In this document: in pieces, positions 21,177 through 25,769 of the stretch
Layout: every line of letters begins with the position of its first letter
Position numbering within the stretch: the first letter of the stretch is position 1
Virus record (IMG/VR): IMGVR_UViG_3300048115_000452
Coordinates: 1 to 34,399 of that record
DNA: 34,399 nucleotides
Reading direction: 5' to 3' (one strand)
Source: a virus
Translations under genes and position numbers: made by a program
The notes under the pieces: model-generated
What the model was told of the DNA's origin: nothing
Database searches by the model: none
The model's input: the letters and a program-made list of their open reading frames with translations, nothing else

Positions 21177-21208
21177 GCTAAATTAAACTTTATTTTTAAT
21201 ATAGCAAA
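21177..21208 (-). promoter_or_regulatory. Repeated phage promoter P2
   Basis: TTTG at 21208-21205, a 19-bp spacer and TAATTTAGC at 21185-21177. From the spacer's ATTAAAAATAAAGTT to the end of the -7 box it is identical to P1. Transcripts would start near 21171 and carry the ACCGAGAGC leader. It follows the terminator at 21230-21263 directly, marking an operon boundary. Confidence 0.8.
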
Positions 21209-21213
21209 TGATA

Positions 21214-21231
21214 ATTAAAATTTATTTTTAA
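21214..21231 (-). promoter_or_regulatory. Upstream operator-like dyad at P2
   Basis: Minus strand TTAAAAATAAATTTTAAT: perfect dyad TTAAAA-ATAAA-TTTTAA, differing from the spacer element of P2 by one base (T for G). It begins 32 bp upstream of that element, about three helical turns. Confidence 0.55.
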
Positions 21232-21302
21232 AAAAGAAACCCCAGCACCGAAGTACTAGGGTTGGTCGCAGATATACCGAGAGCGGTCGGATATAAGCGG
21301 AG
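21229..21302 (-). ncRNA. Predicted small RNA with anti-leader hairpin
   Basis: Between a consensus promoter (21308-21336) and a strong terminator (21230-21263) lies a stretch of about 74 nt with no reading frame. Its 5' part folds as ACCG-CUCU-CGGU, flanked by AUAU arms, with CUCU in the loop. The segment GCUCUCGGU (21284-21276) is the exact complement of the leader motif ACCGAGAGC present at five phage genes, and a sixth site pairs with one G-U. The 3' part is the C(UUCG)G-capped terminator with a U-tail. The layout (short, own promoter, exposed pyrimidine-rich loop, intrinsic terminator) is that of bacterial trans-acting small RNAs. Pairing next to start codons would be expected to hinder, or by unfolding help, translation. 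Alternative: an untranslated leader or DNA operator with chance complementarity. Confidence 0.6.
21230..21263 (-). terminator. Intrinsic terminator with UUCG tetraloop
   Basis: Minus strand AACCCTAGTAC-TTCG-GTGCTGGGGTT: eleven pairs with two G-U wobbles and a canonical C(UUCG)G loop, followed by TCTTTTTT. It ends the predicted RNA and separates operon 1 from P2. Confidence 0.85.
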
Positions 21303-21307
21303 TGCTA

Positions 21308-21336
21308 CAAATATAGACTTTTTTTAGGTTTACAAA
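21308..21336 (-). promoter_or_regulatory. Consensus promoter of the predicted small RNA
   Basis: TTTG at 21336-21333, 17 bp, TATATTTG at 21315-21308. It matches the Bacteroidota primary-sigma consensus at every fixed position. The -33 box overlaps the last codons of the 62-residue gene. The start would be near 21302. Unlike P1-P4 its spacer lacks the dyad. Confidence 0.7.
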
Positions 21337-21518
21337 ACCTTTTTAATCCATTTTTGCATCTGCATACCGCTAGGCATAGTAACCAGCCACAGCTCTTGCT
21401 CCTTATTTGCAGCTAGTTTACGTACTAGCGTTACCTCTGCCTCTGCTTGGGTTTCAAACATAACGTCCTTATAAACCGTTTTTTGTTGCCCCTCTTGTAA
21501 TTGTGTGTTTTTAGCCAT
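21330..21518 (-). CDS. 62-residue unknown protein, last gene of operon 1
   Basis: MAKNTQLQEGQQKTVYKDVM, then a helix (AEAEVTLVRKLAANKEQE) and strands (LWLVTMPSGMQMQKWIKKVL). It is compact and amphipathic with no cysteines. A TATATTTGT element lies 16-24 bases before the ATG, so it may have its own promoter. Its stop codon is shared with the small RNA's promoter region. No family recognised. Confidence 0.55.
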   Translation of the reverse strand: MAKNTQLQEGQQKTVYKDVMFETQAEAEVTLVRKLAANKEQELWLVTMPSGMQMQKWIKKVL

Positions 21519-21533
21519 TTTAAGCGTGTTTCT

Positions 21534-21542
21534 ACAAATATA
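21534..21542 (-). promoter_or_regulatory. -7 element TATATTTGT before the 62-residue gene
   Basis: Matches TAnnTTTG and would give a leader of only about ten bases before ATG 21518. No TTTG box at 17-21 bp upstream. Confidence 0.35.
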
Positions 21543-21545
21543 CTA

Positions 21546-21716
21546 CTATTTGGTTAGCTCATTACTAAAACGCTTAATATACACCTGCGCATAACTAGCC
21601 ATAGCCTGTCTAATAACTACATAAAGCTCCGTATGCTTTTCTTTAAATTCCTCTAGGTTAAAATCTGTAAACTCTTTTTTAGCCTCTTGCTCTAGTATTT
21701 TATCTGCCTCGCTCAT
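21546..21716 (-). CDS. 56-residue helical unknown protein
   Basis: ATG 21716, TAG 21546-21548: MSEADKILEQEAKKEFTDFN, then a helix EEFKEKHTELYVVIRQAMAS and YAQVYIKRFSNELTK. It is entirely helical and charged; its start overlaps the end of the DUF6283-like gene by 17 bases, a coupled arrangement common in this operon. No function can be assigned. Confidence 0.55.
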   Translation of the reverse strand: MSEADKILEQEAKKEFTDFNLEEFKEKHTELYVVIRQAMASYAQVYIKRFSNELTK

Positions 21717-22020
21717 TGTTTTTGTGATGATTTACGCACTCCTTTTCAGTATCGAAAATTAAATGCCTGTTAATTATTTTTAGTTTCCTGCCAAACGCTA
21801 GAGCCATACGGTAAAAAGCATTACCCTTACCTTTTATAGCTATATGCCCAGCGCATTGTCTTTTTTGTTTATCCTCGCCGTATGCTGTTTTATGGCACAC
21901 AAAACTATCCGTCTCTAGTATCTCCTGCATACGCTCTGCTCCTAACCATCCCTTTTTAGTGTCTTTTATAAACGGGCAGTTATCGCAAGGCGCAGGCATA
22001 AATGGTAATTTATCGAACAT
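21700..22020 (-). CDS. DUF6283-like cysteine-rich protein
   Basis: 106 residues. The pattern PAPCDNCPFIKDTKKGWLG, FVCHKTAYGEDKQKRQCAGH and then IAIKGKGNAFYRMALAFG is that of DUF6283, small phage and actinobacterial proteins with CxxCPF, CHKT and CAGH motifs that should bind a metal. Known members are uncharacterised. The protein overlaps the coiled-coil gene by 11 bases. Confidence 0.7.
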   Translation of the reverse strand: MFDKLPFMPAPCDNCPFIKDTKKGWLGAERMQEILETDSFVCHKTAYGEDKQKRQCAGHIAIKGKGNAFYRMALAFGRKLKIINRHLIFDTEKECVNHHKNNERGR

Positions 22021-22282
22021 CTAACAACTGGTTTTTTAAATCATCTACTTGCTCCTCCAACTCCTCTAGTCTCTGCTCTAAATCTTCCACATTGTATTTT
22101 TCGGTTTCTAAATCACTTTCCAAATCTTCTATTTGGTTTTCCGCCTCTTTACGCATATCCTCATTGCTAGAGCGTACAGCTTCAAAATTATTTTCTAAAT
22201 CTTGGTATATACCGTCCACATAATTTTTAATAAAATTAGCTTTTTGCTCCCCCTCTAGCATTGGGCTACACTCATCTAACAT
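22010..22282 (-). CDS. Coiled-coil protein, probably longer at the N-terminus
   Basis: From ATG 22282 the protein has 90 residues, of which the last 55 form a continuous acidic coiled coil (NQIEDLESDLETEKYNVEDL). The frame stays open upstream to ATA 22369, adding 29 residues (MGFDYGYTC-type start written IGFDYGYTCPDIDRG). The extension is Cys- and Asp-rich and reads like a real protein N-terminus, recalling small phage coiled-coil proteins that start near YTCPxID. An in-frame stop lies six bases further. I therefore suspect an ATA start six bases after the RNase HI stop. Function unknown. Confidence 0.6.
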   Translation of the reverse strand: MLDECSPMLEGEQKANFIKNYVDGIYQDLENNFEAVRSSNEDMRKEAENQIEDLESDLETEKYNVEDLEQRLEELEEQVDDLKNQLLDVR

Positions 22283-22372
22283 ATCGCTTAAATGGCTCTC
22301 TAAATCTGTTTTTATACCGTCTATCCCTCTATCTATATCGGGGCAGGTATAACCGTAATCAAATCCTATACT

Positions 22373-22852
22373 TTAATTATTTTTTTTACAACTTACACCG
22401 CCGTCGTTAATATCTAGCCTACCAACATTTGCCAGCTTATCAGCCATTTCGTTAAACTCGTTACCATTATGCCCTCGCACCCAAGTAACATTTAACGTCG
22501 TGCCTCTATCTTTATGGCTCTGCCTTACTCTGCAAAACCTTTCCCATACGCCAGCATTCATCTTGCTACTCAATTTATTTTTAGCAATCCAGTTATCTAG
22601 CCATTGGTTAATCCCGTCAACGCAGTATTTACTATCGCTGTAAATATCTATCGTATGCCCTCCGTCTATGTTCTCTAAAGCCTTTATTATTGCTTTTAGC
22701 TCCATACGGTTATTAGTGGTGTCTCTATACTTTCCACTACTATATTTTTTCATATAGTTTTCGCCTTTAAATTTTGCTGTTATTACATAGCCGTAACTCC
22801 CTACGCCTATCTCGTTGTTACAGCTCCCGTCTGTGTACACGCTTATTATCAT
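22373..22852 (-). CDS. rnhA: Ribonuclease HI
   Basis: 159 residues. All type-1 RNase H residues are present: YTDGSCNN (Asp8), NRMELKAII (Glu51), IYSDSKYCVDGI (Asp73), VRGHNGNEFNEMADKLA (His128 and Asp138). It degrades RNA in RNA-DNA hybrids, removing primers during phage DNA replication. The C-terminus (VSCKKNN) is short. The start overlaps the stop of a small zinc-ribbon gene (ATGA). Confidence 0.93.
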   Translation of the reverse strand: MIISVYTDGSCNNEIGVGSYGYVITAKFKGENYMKKYSSGKYRDTTNNRMELKAIIKALENIDGGHTIDIYSDSKYCVDGINQWLDNWIAKNKLSSKMNAGVWERFCRVRQSHKDRGTTLNVTWVRGHNGNEFNEMADKLANVGRLDINDGGVSCKKNN

Positions 22853-22995
22853 ATAAAATAATTATGGTTTGTTTTTATTATAACACGCTTACCGCATTTT
22901 TTGCAGGTGTAAACGTGTTTCTGTACAAAGCTATGTTTATATTTTAGCTTTTTACTTTTGCAGCTCTCGCTATCGCAAATAAGTTGCTGGCTCAT
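22849..22995 (-). CDS. 48-residue zinc-ribbon protein
   Basis: ATG 22995 (overlapping the preceding TAA by one base) to TGA 22849: MSQQLICDSESCKSKKLKYK, then a strand HSFVQKHVYTCKKCGKRVII and KTNHNYFI. Cys pairs C-x4-C and C-x2-C make a zinc ribbon typical of small nucleic-acid-binding proteins. It is packed between two genes with one- and four-base overlaps, which supports coding despite its size. Confidence 0.65.
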   Translation of the reverse strand: MSQQLICDSESCKSKKLKYKHSFVQKHVYTCKKCGKRVIIKTNHNYFI

Positions 22996-23243
22996 TATTT
23001 GGAGTAAAACGTAACTCTTACCCCACTACGTAGTTTACTTGTGTGTTTGTCTAATCCACTATTAAAAGCACGCTCTACAAACTTATTAGTAAATTCTAAA
23101 CCCACTAACCTAATTAAACCCGATACACCTAAAGCGGTGTTTAAGTTCTTGCCGTACTTGTTAGTAGTATGGGCTTTAATTCTAAAGTTTTGGTTAATTT
23201 CTTTTGTGGAGTACTTAAGTCCGTCATAAATTGAAAATTCCAT
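22995..23243 (-). CDS. 82-residue unknown protein, first gene of operon 1
   Basis: MEFSIYDGLKYSTKEINQNF, then a basic stretch, ALGVSGLIRLVGLEFTNKFV, and a C-terminal part KHTSKLRSGVRVTFYSK. Mixed alpha/beta, basic. Being first after P1, with the exact ACCGAGAGC leader, it should be among the earliest and most tightly controlled products. No recognised family. Confidence 0.6.
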   Translation of the reverse strand: MEFSIYDGLKYSTKEINQNFRIKAHTTNKYGKNLNTALGVSGLIRLVGLEFTNKFVERAFNSGLDKHTSKLRSGVRVTFYSK

Positions 23244-23246
23244 TTT

Positions 23247-23255
23247 GCTCTCGGT
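23247..23255 (-). promoter_or_regulatory. Leader motif ACCGAGAGC in the P1 transcript
   Basis: Exact motif, AAA, then ATG 23243: the same leader end as at P2, although the coding regions are unrelated. Confidence 0.65.
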
Positions 23256-23268
23256 TTTTATTTATATG

Positions 23269-23300
23269 GCTAAATTAAACTTTATTTTTAATACACCAAA
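23269..23300 (-). promoter_or_regulatory. Repeated phage promoter P1
   Basis: TTTG at 23300-23297, a 19-bp spacer containing ATTAAAAATAAAGTT, TAATTTAGC at 23277-23269. Start near 23263; the leader ends in ACCGAGAGC before ATG 23243. It follows the late-region terminator by about 100 bases and opens the early genes. Confidence 0.8.
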
Positions 23301-23308
23301 AGAAAGCT

Positions 23309-23326
23309 ATTAAAATTTACTTTTAA
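23309..23326 (-). promoter_or_regulatory. Upstream operator-like dyad at P1
   Basis: Minus strand TTAAAAGTAAATTTTAAT: dyad TTAAAA-GTAAA-TTTTAA, the same element as upstream of P2 with one base changed, 35 bp from the spacer copy. Confidence 0.5.
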
Positions 23327-23396
23327 TTGTTATTTTTTGCAAAAACTTAATTTAAAGGCATTTCTTTTTACTGATAACTGTTTTACTATTGTGTAT

Positions 23397-23420
23397 AAAA
23401 AAAGCCGTAAAACACGGCTT
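23397..23420 (-). terminator. Intrinsic terminator of the late operon
   Basis: AAGCCGT-GTTTT-ACGGCTT followed by a T-run on the minus strand: seven-pair stem and U-tail, 28 bases after the stop of the spanin-like gene. Confidence 0.85.
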
Positions 23421-23447
23421 AAAATTAGTTTGAGTTAAAAATGTCTT

Positions 23448-24023
23448 TTAAAAGATACTGAAACCTAGTTGCGCCCCGTAAAATATCTCTTTATTGTAGT
23501 AACCAAGGTTAAAACCTATTGCTATTTTTTTAGTTAAGTATGTAACTCCTATACTTGGCAGTATTGTATCTAGCCCGTCTATTTTTCCTAAAGCTGGTAT
23601 TTGCTCTACTCTTAAAAAACCGTAAAGCCTTGGGTTTGCTTTTTTCTTTCCCTCATACCCGAGCTGTAAAGAACTATAACGCTGTACGTCTTGGCTTAAC
23701 TTAAATATTTGTGCGTTTTGCTGCTTTATGGTTTCAAGCCCTTGCAGGTTTTTGTTAGCTAGTGCCTGTATGGTACTATCCTGCTTACGTATAGTCTCCT
23801 GTAATTCCTTGTTTACTTTTGCTAAACGTTTCTCGTTACGTATAATCTTGGCTACGTCAATCGTTTTTTCCTTTGTTAGTGTTACCGTCTGCTGCTCCTG
23901 GTTTATACTTACTTCTTGCGACTTCATCTGCTGCGGTAATAAAATCAATATTATAATTAGGGTTAACGCTCTTGCGCTTTGCTTGATTATACCAGTACTT
24001 ACTATCTGTTTTAGCTTTTTCAT
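23448..24023 (-). CDS. Exported coiled-coil/beta-barrel-like protein, possible outer spanin
   Basis: 191 residues. The N-terminus has a basic start and a hydrophobic core (LTLIIILILLPQQMKSQEVS) like a signal peptide cut near MKS. Residues about 50-115 are coiled coil (KRLAKVNKELQETIRKQDST). The last 60 residues alternate strands (ITYL-like VTYLTKKIAIGFNLGYY, FYGAQLGFSIF) and end in phenylalanine, like outer-membrane barrel strands. Its first 167 bases overlap the preceding inner-spanin-like gene in another frame, as Rz/Rz1 genes do. It would link to that protein across the periplasm at lysis. Possibly an unconventional spanin partner without a lipobox. Confidence 0.55.
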   Translation of the reverse strand: MKKLKQIVSTGIIKQSARALTLIIILILLPQQMKSQEVSINQEQQTVTLTKEKTIDVAKIIRNEKRLAKVNKELQETIRKQDSTIQALANKNLQGLETIKQQNAQIFKLSQDVQRYSSLQLGYEGKKKANPRLYGFLRVEQIPALGKIDGLDTILPSIGVTYLTKKIAIGFNLGYYNKEIFYGAQLGFSIF

Positions 24024-24222
24024 TGTCTTGTGTTAATTGGTTAATAATACGGTTACGGCTATTTATAACCGTGTCCTTTTGTTTTAAAGCGTTTTGTTTT
24101 TCGCTCTCTAAATCCTTTTTTACTTGATCTATTAAACCGTTAAACTGGCTGCGCTGGTAAAAATGATTACCAACGCCCAGCAAAGCAATTACTACCAAGG
24201 CTATTATATAGTATTTTTTCAT
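23857..24222 (-). CDS. Inner-membrane spanin-like (Rz-type) protein
   Basis: I start at MKKYYIIALVVIALLGVGNH (ATG 24222), one base after the endolysin stop. 121 residues: a single N-terminal membrane helix, then a long periplasmic coiled coil (VKKDLESEKQNALKQKDTVI) and a polar tail ending NTNKGKND. This is the architecture of Rz-type inner spanins, and it directly follows the endolysin-like gene. The coding region overlaps the next gene by 167 bases in another frame, which strengthens the spanin reading. Confidence 0.65.
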   Translation of the reverse strand: MKKYYIIALVVIALLGVGNHFYQRSQFNGLIDQVKKDLESEKQNALKQKDTVINSRNRIINQLTQDNEKAKTDSKYWYNQAKRKSVNPNYNIDFITAADEVARSKYKPGAADGNTNKGKND

Positions 24223-24223
24223 A

Positions 24224-24805
24224 TTAAAACTCATTTAATAAAAAGTATGTTACCCTGTTTTGGTCTAATAAATCGGGTAAGGTTTTGTAATAATCCTGCG
24301 GCTCGTTAGCTACTTGGCAGCCTGTACTCCAACCTCCTATAATCCATTTGCGTAATTTAGTCCATCGGTCGTAACTATTAGTATGGAAGTTTAAACCTTT
24401 CCAGCTTTCCCACTTCCAGTCAGTACTCGGGTCGTCGTAACTTTTTTTACGTATTACCTTAAATGCGCCTACTTGCCTTAAAGCTCTCATTTTGCCCTTA
24501 TGTAAACCGCCTTGCCAAACATCATAATAACACTCGTCGGCTTTTATCTCGGCTGCTCCTTTGTTATTCCATTTAAAATAATTTGCATAACCATACGCCC
24601 CGCTATTTGTTGTACCAGTTAGCACGTTTACACATTCTAAATCCTTGTTAAAGTGGTAAAACTTATCATCATAAATATTAGGCGTATTCTCGTTACTCCT
24701 AACACCTATTAAAAAATCCTCGTCGGGAAACCCGTTAAAACTGTTTAAGTTAACTACTCTGCTTATTAACTCCTCCGTTGTATAATTCCTTACCTGCGTG
24801 TACAT
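24224..24805 (-). CDS. Endolysin-like protein with L,D-transpeptidase-type motif
   Basis: 193 residues. Residues 139-164 include NFHTNSYDRW (His141) and GGWSTGCQVAN (Ser160, Cys163), resembling the H...S-x-G-C motif of YkuD-fold enzymes, which make or cut peptidoglycan cross-links. It lies between holin-like membrane genes and the spanin-like pair, the expected place of an endolysin. The rest, rich in aromatic residues (YFKWNNKGAAEIKADECYYD), has no known domain that I can identify. No signal peptide is present, so export by holin is likely. Confidence 0.65.
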   Translation of the reverse strand: MYTQVRNYTTEELISRVVNLNSFNGFPDEDFLIGVRSNENTPNIYDDKFYHFNKDLECVNVLTGTTNSGAYGYANYFKWNNKGAAEIKADECYYDVWQGGLHKGKMRALRQVGAFKVIRKKSYDDPSTDWKWESWKGLNFHTNSYDRWTKLRKWIIGGWSTGCQVANEPQDYYKTLPDLLDQNRVTYFLLNEF

Positions 24806-24807
24806 AA

Positions 24808-25071
24808 TTATTCTTTTTTATCGTTTTCTTTGGTTATTTTTTCTAGCTCCTCCTGCCTAATTTTACGATTAATTTTGTTCATTTTTAACTTGTGCGGTAT
24901 TGTAATTACAAAGTAAACAAACCCCGCTAGAGCCATTAATGTTTTAATAGTATTATCTAGGCTTGAAAATAAGTCTAAATCTATTAATGGTAGTAAGTCC
25001 ATTAACGTAAGCCCCCACACGCTTAAGAAAAACGTATCGAGGAAATTAATTATTGCTTTTAGCTTTGACAT
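24808..25071 (-). CDS. Small membrane protein, holin candidate
   Basis: 87 residues. Two hydrophobic segments, FLDTFFLSVWGLTLMDLLPL and MALAGFVYFVITIP, are followed by a highly charged C-terminal tail (NRKIRQEELEKITKENDKKE). Two membrane helices, a charged tail and the position immediately upstream of the endolysin-like gene fit a class II holin. It overlaps the next upstream gene by 26 bases. Three membrane proteins lie here in a row, and which one is the holin cannot be settled from sequence. Confidence 0.55.
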   Translation of the reverse strand: MSKLKAIINFLDTFFLSVWGLTLMDLLPLIDLDLFSSLDNTIKTLMALAGFVYFVITIPHKLKMNKINRKIRQEELEKITKENDKKE

Positions 25072-25417
25072 TGAATTTTAATTTTTCGGTTAAGTAATAG
25101 ATTAAAAAAGCTAGTCCTATCTTACTCATACCATAGCCCCGCATTGCAAAAAGCATTAAATGTAGCAGGTCTAATACAGTTACTATAAGTATAAATTTTG
25201 TTGCCCTCTTATCAATTCCCTTACTGAAATGTAGGCAGTAGGCTAGTATTAAAAAGTTTATTGCATTACTGTAATACATAGCAAAAAAATCTAACCTAGT
25301 GCTGCGCTCTACAAACAAAGCAAGCCCTAGCCTCATTTTTGTTCCAAAAAACAAGGTAGGTACTTGCCCTATTACAAAGGTTAATAAAAGTACTATGCTC
25401 TTAAGTTTACTGCTCAT
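25046..25417 (-). CDS. Polytopic membrane protein of the lysis cassette
   Basis: 123 residues with three to four membrane segments: IVLLLTFVIGQVPTLFFG, FFAMYYSNAINFLILAYCLH, and FILIVTVLDLLHLMLFAM, then GLAFLIYYLTEKL and a basic tail. It begins 11 bases inside the preceding gene. Members of Bacteroidota phage lysis clusters of this kind are uncharacterised; antiholin or holin roles are possible. Confidence 0.5.
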   Translation of the reverse strand: MSSKLKSIVLLLTFVIGQVPTLFFGTKMRLGLALFVERSTRLDFFAMYYSNAINFLILAYCLHFSKGIDKRATKFILIVTVLDLLHLMLFAMRGYGMSKIGLAFLIYYLTEKLKFNVKAKSNN

Positions 25418-25748
25418 CGTCGTCGTCGGGTAACTCGCCCCCTATACCTCTAGCTCTTGCTTGGTTTTTTGCTTTAGGAAACAATAATCTTTCTAGTAAC
25501 TTAAGTACGGCACTATGGAAACCAAACGCTAAAAAGAAGCTGGCAACCCATATACCTAAATTTAAACCAGCAGTTAAGGCGTATATACCTGTAACTATGG
25601 TGCTAATAATCAAAACCTGTACGGTCGTATCTAAACTCTTTAGTATAGGCGTGGCTCTAATAAAATAGCCCGAGGCTATTACTAGGGCAAATACTACCCA
25701 GTCTATCATAGGTAGCAAATAATTCCAAATGTCATTTAAGTAATTCAT
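25407..25748 (-). CDS. Holin-like membrane protein with acidic tail
   Basis: 113 residues. Three hydrophobic stretches (LPMIDWVVFALVIASGYFI, VQVLIISTIVTGIYALTAGL, GIWVASFFLAFGFHSAVLKL) and a C-terminus that ends GGELPDDDDEQ. Three helices and a charged tail match class I holins. It is the first of three membrane genes between the fibre and the endolysin-like genes. Confidence 0.55.
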   Translation of the reverse strand: MNYLNDIWNYLLPMIDWVVFALVIASGYFIRATPILKSLDTTVQVLIISTIVTGIYALTAGLNLGIWVASFFLAFGFHSAVLKLLERLLFPKAKNQARARGIGGELPDDDDEQ

Positions 25749-25769
25749 AATTTTAATTTATAGTTATTG

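Noticed and set aside
21276-21287. ACCGAGAGCGGT as a protein operator rather than RNA hairpin
   Set aside because: Possible, because the ACCG/CGGT arms are a dyad. But it sits between a complete promoter and a terminator, and its partner motif lies at start codons rather than at promoters, which favours RNA pairing.
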